A stretch of DNA of 31,887 bases, taken from CAZVYN01 sp964631125 (lineage in GTDB: Bacteria; Eisenbacteria; RBG-16-71-46; CAIMUX01). How positions within the stretch are numbered: position 1 is the first letter of the stretch; each line of letters begins with the position of its first letter. Position numbers and translations under genes: made by a program. Of this stretch, positions 25,046 to 31,887 are shown one piece after another. Below the pieces are notes generated by a model. That model searched no databases. It had not been told where the DNA came from and saw only the letters and a list, made by a program, of their open reading frames with translations. Where the stretch lies: contig CAZVYN010000050.1 in the NCBI GenBank assembly GCA_964631125.1, positions 1 to 31,887 on the forward strand, written 5' to 3'.

Positions 25046-26172
25046 ACGCGTTCGCGGTGGCAATCCCGACCCTGTTGACGCTGCTGCTCGTGTTGGCGAG
25101 CTGGGAAGCGTCCGCGCTCGCGGGCGCGGATGGGCGGCGCGGACCGCGTTTGCTGGTGCGTCTCGCGCTGGCCGCTTGGATCGCGGGGTGGGTCGTCTGG
25201 GCGATTCCTCTGCCGGAGGCCCACGCCGCGTTGAACGCGCTCGTCCTGGTTCCGGTCTTCATCTTCGGAGCGGGAGTGGTCGGGACAGTCCTCACGACGC
25301 TCGGCAGTCGACTCGGCGCGCGAGGGAGGGCGCCCGTGGGTCTACGGTGGTTGCTCGCGCCGTACCGAGGCATCGTGATCTGGGCGCACTGGCTCCACGA
25401 TGTCTCCCGCGCGCGCCATCGCGCGCAGTCCCAGGCGGAGGAGCCGCGACCCGAGCCGTCGACCAACGGCGCGGCGCCCGCGGACGCGGCCGAAGGGGTG
25501 CGTGATCTCGCCTCTCTGACTGTCGGCGAGGTCATGACCCCGCGGTCGGAGGTGGTCACGCTGGAGGGGACGCTGACGGTGCGCGAGGCGATCCAACGGA
25601 CGCGCACGCAACCGCACGGCGTCTACCCCGTCTTCGGCGAGACCGTCGAGCAGCCGCTCGGCGTCGTCCGGACACTGGACCTCGCGCAGGAGGAGTTGCT
25701 CACGCGGCCGGTCGGCGAGCTCGTCCGGCCGATTCCGATCGTCCCGGAGACGATCAAGTGCCTCGCGCTCTTGCTGCACTTGCGGACCGCCGCGATCCCC
25801 GCCGCGGTAGTGGTCGACGAGTACGGCAGCACCGCCGGTTTCCTCACGGTGGAAGATCTGATGGAGGTATTGGTCGGAGATCTCGAAGGGGAGCACGAGA
25901 TCGTGCGACGGCGCATCGTGACGCTGCCTGACGGCCGGCTGCGGATCGAAGGGAACTGCCGGGTCGACGAGTTCAACGCACAAGTCGCGCCGCTCCTCCC
26001 GGAAGGCGAGTACGAAACGGTCGCGGGCGCCTTTCTCGATCGATTCGGACGCATGCCCGAGGCCGGGGACTCGGTCGACTTCCCCGAACTCAAGCTGACG
26101 GTCGAGACCGCGACCGACCGCCGCATCCGATCGCTCTTCGGCGAGCGGATCGAGCCGCCGGAAGAGGACTGA
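25042..26172 (+). CDS. CorC/CNNM-type CBS and transporter-associated domain membrane protein
   Basis: 376 residues, ATG overlapping the previous stop (ATGA). The N-terminal membrane region (about 1-125) is short and only faintly DUF21-like: LASWEASALAGA recalls the CNNM S-x-x-E-x-x-A segment. A linker follows, then a CBS pair (GEVMTPRSEVVTLEGTLTV to AVVVDEYGSTAGFLTVEDLMEVLVGDL). Residues about 290-370 form the CorC/HlyC transporter-associated domain (RLRIEGNCRVDEFNA, GEYETVAGAFLDRFGRMPEAGD). The family is linked to Mg2+/Co2+ efflux and, in some species, to copper or haemolysin phenotypes. It is the last gene of the phoH operon and converges with the radical SAM gene after 9 bases. Confidence 0.88.
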   Translation: MNAFAVAIPTLLTLLLVLASWEASALAGADGRRGPRLLVRLALAAWIAGWVVWAIPLPEAHAALNALVLVPVFIFGAGVVGTVLTTLGSRLGARGRAPVGLRWLLAPYRGIVIWAHWLHDVSRARHRAQSQAEEPRPEPSTNGAAPADAAEGVRDLASLTVGEVMTPRSEVVTLEGTLTVREAIQRTRTQPHGVYPVFGETVEQPLGVVRTLDLAQEELLTRPVGELVRPIPIVPETIKCLALLLHLRTAAIPAAVVVDEYGSTAGFLTVEDLMEVLVGDLEGEHEIVRRRIVTLPDGRLRIEGNCRVDEFNAQVAPLLPEGEYETVAGAFLDRFGRMPEAGDSVDFPELKLTVETATDRRIRSLFGERIEPPEED

Positions 26173-26181
26173 GGTCGGCGC

Positions 26182-27240
26182 TCAGACCTCGAAACTGAGC
26201 TGCGGCGAAGGCTCGATCGGTTGGGCCTCCGTCGGCCACGCGGGCGGGGCCATCTGCAAGCGAGCACGAATGGCTCCGAAGCGCGCGTGGATGGCCTGAC
26301 GCTCCGCGAGCGGCGCCTGATGCGAATCCCGGTAGCGCTCCTCATACACGGACGCCAACTCGGGGAACGCGCTGCGGAGGATCGGGAAGAAGCTCTCTCG
26401 CGCCGCCGACTCGAGATGCAGCACGCTCGCCTCGGCCCCGACGGCGCCCATGCTGCGAGCAGCGCGGAGCAGACGCTCGAGATCGCGCTCCCCATCGTTG
26501 ATCTGGGGCAGCAGCGGCATCGCGAAGAGCACGGTTTCGATCCCGGCGTCCGCCAGCCGTTCGATCGTCTCCAACCGTCGCCTCGGTCCCGGGGATCGGC
26601 CGTCGACCACTCGGGCGAGATCAGGGAGCAGCGTGCTGAGTGAGATCTGCACGCGGAGTCGCGCGCGACGCGAGAGGCGCACGAGCAGATCGAGGTCGCG
26701 CAGGATGAGCGGACTCTTCGTCGTGATCGAGAGCGCCAGGTCGGGACAGTCGACCAGTCGCTCCAGGATGCGCCGGGTCAGCCGGAACGTGTGCTCCGCC
26801 GGTTGGTAAGGGTCGGTGGCCGTTCCGAGCGCGACCGGTCGGCCACGAAAGAGCTCCGGGCGGAGTTGGTTCTCGAGCGCGTCGAGCGCATCGACCTTCA
26901 CGTAGATCCGGCGATCGAAGTCCTCGCTCTTCGCGTGGTCCAGGAAGTCGTGCGTGAACCTCGCGTAGCAATAACTACAGCCGAATTCGCATCCTCGGTA
27001 CGGATTGATCGTCCAGAAGAACGGGAGCGCGCGGTTCGAGTTCTCGTTGAGCAACGTGCGCGAGAAGAGCGGGCGATACTCGACCCGCGACGCGGGCGGC
27101 GTCGCCGTTCCTGCCCAGCCGATGGCGGGACCGACGTCGACCCCCGGGGATGGACCGACGGCCCGCCGACCACGAGGCTTGCGGCGAGAGGTCTCGAGTC
27201 CGGGCAGGAATGGGACCGGTTGGCTTGTGAGCGTCTTCAT
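26182..27240 (-). CDS. Radical SAM protein of the SPL-like PA0069/Rv2578c family
   Basis: 352 residues. The NPYRGCEFGCSYCYARFTHDF motif supplies the three cysteines (C84, C88, C91) that ligate the SAM-cleaving 4Fe-4S cluster. It is followed by GTATDPYQPAE and ITTKSPLILRDLDLL, typical of this subgroup related to spore photoproduct lyase. No substrate is established for the group. Spore photoproduct repair cannot be assumed, because the surrounding genes give no sign of sporulation. ATG 27240 begins MKTLTSQPV; a longer frame from 27276 includes the promoter. A TACAAT box ends nine bases before the ATG, so the mRNA may be leaderless. Confidence 0.9.
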   Translation of the reverse strand: MKTLTSQPVPFLPGLETSRRKPRGRRAVGPSPGVDVGPAIGWAGTATPPASRVEYRPLFSRTLLNENSNRALPFFWTINPYRGCEFGCSYCYARFTHDFLDHAKSEDFDRRIYVKVDALDALENQLRPELFRGRPVALGTATDPYQPAEHTFRLTRRILERLVDCPDLALSITTKSPLILRDLDLLVRLSRRARLRVQISLSTLLPDLARVVDGRSPGPRRRLETIERLADAGIETVLFAMPLLPQINDGERDLERLLRAARSMGAVGAEASVLHLESAARESFFPILRSAFPELASVYEERYRDSHQAPLAERQAIHARFGAIRARLQMAPPAWPTEAQPIEPSPQLSFEV

Positions 27241-27248
27241 ACCGAACG

Positions 27249-27276
27249 ATTGTACGCGTACCCGCAGGCGAGGCAA
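27249..27276 (-). promoter_or_regulatory. Candidate promoter for the radical SAM gene, nearly leaderless
   Basis: On the minus strand, TTGCCT (27276-27271), 16 bases, then TACAAT (27254-27249). The ATG is at 27240, only 8 bases past the -10, so transcription would begin about at the start codon. No ribosome site is present. Confidence 0.5.
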
Positions 27277-27318
27277 GCAAAGACTCCCGGCCGGCGGCCG
27301 TTCGGCGACCGGCGTCGG

Positions 27319-28389
27319 CTATCGATCAGGACGGCGGAGCGCCTCCAGGCGGCGGACGTCGGCCACGATCCGAGCCAGCTCGGCCGGCGTGACGCACTGC
27401 TGTCCGTCGCTCCAGGCCTCCTGGGGGCGGGCGTGCGTCTCGATGAGAAGTCCGTCGGCCCCGGCGGCTACCGCGGCGAGGGCCAGATCCCGGACGAGAT
27501 GGCGGTCACCGGTCGCGTGCGACGGGTCGAAGAAAACCGGCAGGCAGGACAGCCGCTTGAGGATCGGGATGGCCGCGATGTCGGACGTATACCGCTGCAA
27601 CTCCCCCGACTCGAAGGTCCGGATGCCGCGGAGACAGAGGATGATCTCCTCGTTGCCGTGCAGCGCGAGGTATTCACCCGCGAGGAGGAACTCTTCCAAG
27701 GTCGCCGCTTCCCCCCGTTTCAGGAGCACCGGCTTCCCGCGTGGCGCGGAGAGGCGCGCCGTCTCCTCCAGCAAGCCGTACGACTTCATATTGCGCGCGC
27801 CGATCTGAATCACGTCGCTCGTCTCGATGACCTGATCGAGGATCCGCTCGGCTTCGATCGAACCGTCCGCCTTGGGATGGTGGTTGGTCCCGGTCGCCTC
27901 GGTGATGATCGGCAGGCCGGTCCTGGCGCGCGCCTCCGCCAGATAGGCGAGACCTTCGGAACCGAGTCCTTGGAAGGAGTAGGGAGACGAGCGCGGCTTG
28001 TACGCGCCGCCCCGCAGCGCCTGTGCGCCGGCCTCTTTCACGGCGGCGGCCAGCTCCAGGATCATCTCCCGCCCTTCGATCGAGCAGGGTCCCGCCACGA
28101 TCGCGACCGAGCCGTCGCCGAGCGTCAGATCCCCGAGGCGGATCCGTCGCGTCTCGCCTCGGAACTCACGGCTGACCAACTTGTAGGGGCGCGTGATCCT
28201 GTGGACCGAGTCGACCCCTTCGATCTCGCGGAAGAGATCCTCATCCAGGGTGCGCGTGTCGCCGATGATCCCGACGACGGTGCGATCGGTCCCCTCGCTC
28301 ACGTCGGGTCTCAGGCCGTGGGCTTCGATCCGCCGGAGAACTTCGGCGAGCACTTCGGGGGGGGCTTGGCGGCGGAGACGGACGATCAC
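27319..28389 (-). CDS. aroF: 3-deoxy-7-phosphoheptulonate (DAHP) synthase, type I-beta
   Basis: 356 residues. It condenses phosphoenolpyruvate and erythrose-4-phosphate in the first step of the shikimate pathway to aromatic amino acids. An N-terminal ferredoxin-like regulatory domain (about 1-80: VIVRLRRQAPPEVLAEVLRRI, VGIIGDT) precedes the TIM barrel, as in the Thermotoga enzyme. The barrel has AIVAGPCSIE, GAYKPRSSPYSFQGLG, ITEATGTNH, IQIGARNMKSYGLL, VLLKRGEAATLEEFLLAGEY and FDPSHATGDRHLV. The start is GTG 28389, with AGGAGG ten bases upstream. The frame is open to 28713, but that part overlaps recO. The N-terminal domain probably mediates feedback inhibition by an aromatic amino acid. Confidence 0.94.
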   Translation of the reverse strand: MIVRLRRQAPPEVLAEVLRRIEAHGLRPDVSEGTDRTVVGIIGDTRTLDEDLFREIEGVDSVHRITRPYKLVSREFRGETRRIRLGDLTLGDGSVAIVAGPCSIEGREMILELAAAVKEAGAQALRGGAYKPRSSPYSFQGLGSEGLAYLAEARARTGLPIITEATGTNHHPKADGSIEAERILDQVIETSDVIQIGARNMKSYGLLEETARLSAPRGKPVLLKRGEAATLEEFLLAGEYLALHGNEEIILCLRGIRTFESGELQRYTSDIAAIPILKRLSCLPVFFDPSHATGDRHLVRDLALAAVAAGADGLLIETHARPQEAWSDGQQCVTPAELARIVADVRRLEALRRPDR

Positions 28390-28478
28390 GGGCTCGAGAC
28401 CTCCTGCGACGATCGACGCGATGCAGCGGTGCGCGGCGGAGGCTACCCCGCCGCGTGCGACGCGTCCAGCGTGGGGCC

Positions 28479-28514
28479 ACGGTGTGGGTCGCGGTGTGGG
28501 TCGCGGTGTGTGTC
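28479..28514 (+). repeat. 12-bp tandem repeat (three copies) in the aroF-recO divergent gap
   Basis: Three head-to-tail copies of a 12-base unit, consensus GCGGTGTGGGTC (28479-28490, 28491-28502, 28503-28514), with one mismatch in the first and one in the third copy and a partial fourth unit (GCGGTC). The repeat lies between the divergent aroF and recO starts. Confidence 0.85.
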
Positions 28515-28531
28515 GCGGTCGGAGGGCCTGG

Positions 28532-28537
28532 TAGAGT
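28532..28537 (+). promoter_or_regulatory. Possible -10 box for leaderless recO transcript
   Basis: TAGAGT ends six bases before the GTG start of recO, which has no ribosome site. A -35 match is not evident; the tandem repeat lies about 18 bases upstream. Tentative. Confidence 0.3.
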
Positions 28538-28543
28538 CCCGCC

Positions 28544-29377
28544 GTGAACTCGAGCCTGCTCCACTGCGAGGGAATCGTCCTGCGCAATCTCCGCTTCGGC
28601 GAGACGAGCCGAATCCTGACTTTGTTCACGCGCGAGGCGGGGAAGCTCGGCGTGATGGCGAAGGGGGCCCGCGATCCGAAGAATCCGTTCGGGGCCAGCC
28701 TGGAGCTGTTCATCCGTGGCGGTTACATCTTGTACTACCGGAGCGGACGCGACCTTCAGCTCCTGCGCACCGGGTGGGTCGAGCAGGAGTACGGCGCGTT
28801 CTTGAAGGAGCCGCGTCGCTACGCCATCGGCTCGGCGGCGCTGGAGTTCTTGGACCGTGTGGTCTTGGAGGATGAGCCTCTGCCCGAACTCTATGAACTC
28901 ACGGTTCGCGCGCTCTCCGCGTTGGAGCGAACCAATGACGACTCGCTGGGCGAAGTGCTGCGGGCGTTCCAGCTCCGGGTCGCGAGTCTTCTCGGCTACG
29001 CGCCGCGATTGGAGTCGTGCCTGCACTGCGGGCGGATCGCTTCCGCGGCGGACGATCCCGACTCCCGCCCGTGGCTCTTCCGGATCGCCGAGGGGGGAAT
29101 CCTCTGTCCGGAGTGTGCGACCGGCCAGGACGGGATGTTGTTACGGCCGCGCGCGGTGCGCAGACTGCACACGCTCGCATCGGGGAAGCCGGCCGAGGGG
29201 TCGCCCAGGGCGACCGCCGTGCGGGAGCGGCCGATCGACCGATCCTGGCAGCGAGCGCTCGATCGGGTGGTGGAAGATTATCTCCGTTACCACTTGGAGC
29301 GGTATCACGGACTGCGGAGTCTCCAGGCGCTGGCCGCGCTGGACGACGCCGCTGTCCCGCTGATGATCCGACCGTAA
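28544..29377 (+). CDS. recO: DNA repair protein RecO
   Basis: 277 residues. An N-terminal OB fold (CEGIVLRNLRFGETSRILTLFTREAGKLGVMAKGARD) binds DNA. A helical middle region and a zinc-finger-like CLHCG...CPEC pair follow, then a helical C-terminus (VVEDYLRYHLERYHGLRSLQAL). RecO loads RecA onto SSB-coated single strands with RecR in the RecFOR pathway. GTG 28544 is the only sensible start, since the preceding sequence is the repeat and probable -10. The stop is 13 bases before the VKOR fusion gene, so the two are probably co-transcribed. Confidence 0.93.
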   Translation: MNSSLLHCEGIVLRNLRFGETSRILTLFTREAGKLGVMAKGARDPKNPFGASLELFIRGGYILYYRSGRDLQLLRTGWVEQEYGAFLKEPRRYAIGSAALEFLDRVVLEDEPLPELYELTVRALSALERTNDDSLGEVLRAFQLRVASLLGYAPRLESCLHCGRIASAADDPDSRPWLFRIAEGGILCPECATGQDGMLLRPRAVRRLHTLASGKPAEGSPRATAVRERPIDRSWQRALDRVVEDYLRYHLERYHGLRSLQALAALDDAAVPLMIRP

Positions 29378-29390
29378 GGACACCTGTCAG

Positions 29391-31394
29391 ATGAACGGCC
29401 AACGAGGAGGCGGCGTGGGAAAGATCCGAGAGCGAACCGAGGGTAAGGCGAGAGCACGGGAGGGCGGCGGCCCGGACGGTTCGTGGCGCCTCGTGGGCGC
29501 AGCGCTCATCGGGACGGCGGCAGCGGCGGCCGGTCTGCTCGTCTGGAAGCACTTCAGCGGACAGAGTCTGCCCGGCTGCGGACCACAGAGCGCGTGCGGC
29601 GAGTTGGAGCGAACGGTCTTCGGGCGTGTGCCCGGCACGATGTGGCCGATCTCGTTCGTCGGATTCGGCTGGTTCGCGGCGCTCCTCTTCGCGTGGCTGC
29701 GCACGTCGAGCCCCTCCTCGCTGCTCTGGCCGTCGCGCATCAGCGCGGTCGCCTCGCTCTTCTATCTGGTCGTGATGGCCAGCCTCGGAAAACTCTGCTG
29801 GTACTGCCTCATCGTACACCTCGCGAACCTCGCGTTCGCGCTCTACGTGCAACGCACGTCGCGCGGTCGAGAGGTGCAGTTCTCGTGGATGCAGCTGGCG
29901 ATCCCGTTCTTGGTCGTGACGGCTGTGTTGGCCCCGCTGGAGTGGCGTCGTCTGGAAGCGAATCGCGATCGCGCCGAAGTCTCCGCGGCGGAGACCGCGC
30001 GAATGGTCGAGGAGCAAGCGAGGGCGACAACGGAGGAAGCGGAGACGCCGAAGTTTGCGGACACCCCCGCCGACCCGGGCGCGCCCGCTTCGGCGATTCC
30101 GGTCGACCCGAGTTCGACCAGCGCAACGGAGGATCCGGCGACTTCCGCCTCCACCGCGACTTCCACGACCTCGGCCCCGACGTCGACGGAGGCTTCGACG
30201 CCGACGACATCGGGCGGATTCACAGGTCGCTATCGCAAGGGTCCCGATCGGTCGCCGTATCGCCTGGTCGTCTTCAGCGACTTCCAGTGCCGCGACTGCC
30301 AGCGAGTGGCGCGTGAGATCGCCGAGGTGCGTGCGGTGCGTAGCGACATCAGTGTCTCGGCCAAGCATTTTCCGATGTGCAAGGACTGCAATCCCCACAT
30401 GGGAGGACAGAACATCCACGCCAACGCATGTTGGGCCGCGCGCGCGGCGGAGGCGGCCGGCATCCTGAAGGGCAACGACGGTTTCTGGGAGATGTACGAC
30501 TGGCTCTACGCACGCGGCGGCACGTTCGTCGACGCGGAGCTGGTCGATGGAGTGCGTACGCTCGGGTACGACCCGGCGGAGTTCCAGCGCGTGATGATGG
30601 GGCCGGAGACCCTCCGGCTCGTCCAACAGGACATCGAGGAGGCGGTCGATCAAGGAATCCACTACACGCCGCTCGTCTTCTTGAACGGCGTCGAGTTGCG
30701 GGGTTGGGAGTCGCCCGGCACGGTCAAGCAGACGCTGTTGGCTCTGGACGCATCGGTTCCCGCCAAGACCGCCGTCGCCGACGCTCCGGTCGGCGCGGCC
30801 TCGAAGTACGTCGATGACTGGCGCGTGCAGCGGCCGCGGCCGGTGGCGGTGGATCAGCGGCCGCACTGGTTCGGGCCCGGCGCGACCGCGAAGGCGCGGG
30901 TCGTGGTCTTCGGCGACTATCAGAGCGCGCACGCCGCGCGTCTCGACTCGCTCCTGCAAGTCGTCATGAAGACGAGGCCGCAGGTCTCGTATTCGCTGCG
31001 GCACTTTCCGGGCGATCCGTCCTGCAATCCGAAGTTGACGCAGACCTTCAGCCCGCAGGCATGTCTCGCCGCGCGCGCGGCGGAAGCGGCGGGAGTGGTC
31101 GGCGGTGAGGAGGGCTACGCGAAGATGCACGCGTGGCTCTTCGACCATCAAGACCGATTGAGTCAGCCCGGCATCCTGGCGGGAGCGGGAGAGATCGGTC
31201 TCGATCGCGAGGCGTTCACCCGCGCGCTCTCCGATCCGGCGGTCGACGCGGCGATCAAAGAAGATGTCGACGCCGCCACGCGCGCGGGCGTGACGCAGCT
31301 CCCGCAGGTCTACGTGAACGGGAAGTGGTTGCCGCGGTGGTTCAAGAAAGGGGAGCGGATCATGGAGACGATCCTCGACGAGGCGGCTCGCTGA
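29391..31394 (+). CDS. VKOR fused to two DsbA-like thioredoxin domains; the second lacks its CxxC
   Basis: 667 residues, a predicted membrane-bound disulfide-forming machine. Residues about 30-185 form a vitamin K epoxide reductase domain with four or five helices: loop cysteines C63 and C69 and active-site C136-W-Y-C139. A linker of about 70 residues rich in Ser/Thr/Pro/Ala follows. DsbA-like domain 1 (about 285-465) has FSDFQCRDCQ (C300, C303) and the cis-Pro TPLVFLNG. Domain 2 (about 490-660) has the same fold and cis-Pro (LPQVYVNG), but the active site reads S512-A-H-A515. Both domains share a further cysteine pair (CNPH...ANAC and CNPK...PQAC). Single VKOR-thioredoxin fusions are known; a duplicated, half-dead version is unusual. 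ATG 29391 has AGGA upstream; GTG 29415 has AGGAGG close by and is an alternative. Confidence 0.9.
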   Translation: MNGQRGGGVGKIRERTEGKARAREGGGPDGSWRLVGAALIGTAAAAAGLLVWKHFSGQSLPGCGPQSACGELERTVFGRVPGTMWPISFVGFGWFAALLFAWLRTSSPSSLLWPSRISAVASLFYLVVMASLGKLCWYCLIVHLANLAFALYVQRTSRGREVQFSWMQLAIPFLVVTAVLAPLEWRRLEANRDRAEVSAAETARMVEEQARATTEEAETPKFADTPADPGAPASAIPVDPSSTSATEDPATSASTATSTTSAPTSTEASTPTTSGGFTGRYRKGPDRSPYRLVVFSDFQCRDCQRVAREIAEVRAVRSDISVSAKHFPMCKDCNPHMGGQNIHANACWAARAAEAAGILKGNDGFWEMYDWLYARGGTFVDAELVDGVRTLGYDPAEFQRVMMGPETLRLVQQDIEEAVDQGIHYTPLVFLNGVELRGWESPGTVKQTLLALDASVPAKTAVADAPVGAASKYVDDWRVQRPRPVAVDQRPHWFGPGATAKARVVVFGDYQSAHAARLDSLLQVVMKTRPQVSYSLRHFPGDPSCNPKLTQTFSPQACLAARAAEAAGVVGGEEGYAKMHAWLFDHQDRLSQPGILAGAGEIGLDREAFTRALSDPAVDAAIKEDVDAATRAGVTQLPQVYVNGKWLPRWFKKGERIMETILDEAAR

Positions 31395-31883
31395 TCAGCG
31401 CTTCCTTAGTTCGGCCAAGACATCCTCGGCGTGTCGGCCTGGGTCGACCTCGTCATAGCGCAGGAGGATCCGACCGCCGCGATCGATGACGAAGGTGCGA
31501 CGTTTCGCCACCTCGCGCACTCGGTCGCGCTGCTCGAAGCGATAGTTCACTCCGTAGGCCCGGGCGACCGTTGCGCTGGTGTCGGCCAGGAGCGGGAAGG
31601 TCGCGCCGCAGTGTTCGGCGAAACGCCGGTGGCTTGAGCGATCGTCGACGCTCACACCGGCCAGTCGAACTCCCAGGCTGTCGAAGGCCGGCGTGAGACG
31701 CGCGAACTCGGCGGTCTCACGCAGACAGCCGGGCGTGAAGTCGGCAGGATAGAAGTAGAGGACAAGACGGTTCTCCTTCCACGCCTCCGCCGCGTGGAAC
31801 GCGCGTCCGTCGCCGTCGAGCAGAACGAAGTCGGGCGCGGTATCGCCGACCGCGGGCTGGAAGAGCGGTATCTCGGATGTCAC
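31395..31883 (-). CDS. Peroxiredoxin, PrxQ/BCP type
   Basis: 162 residues if the GTG at 31883 is the start; a longer N-terminus could lie beyond the window edge. It reduces peroxides via a peroxidatic cysteine. The motif YFYPADFTPGCLRETAEF gives C53. The BCP resolving cysteine five residues later is absent (A58). C92 in FAEHCGATFPLL is about 39 residues on, near the position of the second cysteine in some PrxQ proteins such as that of Xylella, and could serve. The rest (VSVDDRSSHRRF, YGVNYR, RTFVIDRGGRI) is typical. Its stop abuts the stop of the VKOR fusion gene back to back (TGATCA), with no room for a terminator. Confidence 0.92.
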   Translation of the reverse strand: MTSEIPLFQPAVGDTAPDFVLLDGDGRAFHAAEAWKENRLVLYFYPADFTPGCLRETAEFARLTPAFDSLGVRLAGVSVDDRSSHRRFAEHCGATFPLLADTSATVARAYGVNYRFEQRDRVREVAKRRTFVIDRGGRILLRYDEVDPGRHAEDVLAELRKR

Positions 31884-31887
31884 CGCG

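Noticed and set aside
28899..31151. Minus-strand open frame of 750 codons
   Set aside because: It runs opposite recO and the VKOR fusion, which have clear motifs. Its low-complexity Arg-rich translation shows no domain.
1..31887. tRNA, rRNA, CRISPR, insertion sequences, attachment sites or phage genes
   Set aside because: The gaps between genes are short and show no T-loop GTTCGA pattern in a cloverleaf context, no spaced repeats and no transposase or integrase motifs.

Overview
The window is a compact, high-GC stretch of a bacterial chromosome with 26 protein genes. I see no rRNA or tRNA genes, mobile elements, phage genes or CRISPR arrays. Several features point to a Gram-negative-type organism, probably in or near the FCB superphylum (for example Candidatus Eisenbacteria or related lineages). 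These are several predicted lipoproteins, a SurA-like periplasmic chaperone, a gingipain-type C25 peptidase with a FlgD-like C-terminal domain, and a 7TM-HD (PgpH) protein beside phoH and ybeY. The phylum is an inference from gene content, not a measurement. Many genes start at GTG or TTG, and stop/start overlaps are common. No stretch of 300 bases lacks a gene; the longest gap (11708-11982) is 275 bases.

Layout. 1-2690 (minus): an NDP-sugar/glycosyl cluster, read GT2 glycosyltransferase, SDR epimerase/dehydratase, DegT aminotransferase, the last cut by the window edge. 2777-4582 (plus): a two-parvulin lipoprotein. 4604-5527 (minus): a UbiA prenyltransferase. 5698-10400 (plus): a small DUF971 protein translationally coupled to a 1451-residue secreted C25 peptidase. 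10406-11707 (minus): a diguanylate cyclase. 11983-15706 (plus): a small exported protein, a hairpin, and a large TPR-GAF-AAA+ sigma-54 activator ending in a terminator. 15833-18575: PTS IIA, a VanZ-like protein and aspartyl-tRNA synthetase. 18636-20464: an NYN nuclease and two coupled lipoproteins (one coiled-coil, one LysM). 20493-26172: phoH, 7TM-HD phosphodiesterase, ybeY, and two CBS/CorC-type membrane proteins, a tight operon. 26182-28389 (minus): a radical SAM protein and DAHP synthase. 28544-31394 (plus): recO and a VKOR-DsbA-DsbA fusion. 31395-31883 (minus): a PrxQ-like peroxiredoxin.

The genes mostly fall into housekeeping (aspS, recO, ybeY, aroF) and envelope biology: sugar decoration, protein folding and disulfide formation, secreted proteolysis, and lipoproteins. 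Two cyclic-dinucleotide systems are represented, c-di-GMP (GGDEF) and probably c-di-AMP (PgpH-type). The most unusual items are: the VKOR fusion whose second DsbA domain has lost its CxxC; the C25 peptidase with a cysteine-rich insert just before its catalytic histidine; the TPR-type sigma-54 activator next to a small exported protein; an SDR enzyme with Asn in place of the catalytic Tyr; and a pair of diverged CBS/CorC proteins that may form a heteromer.
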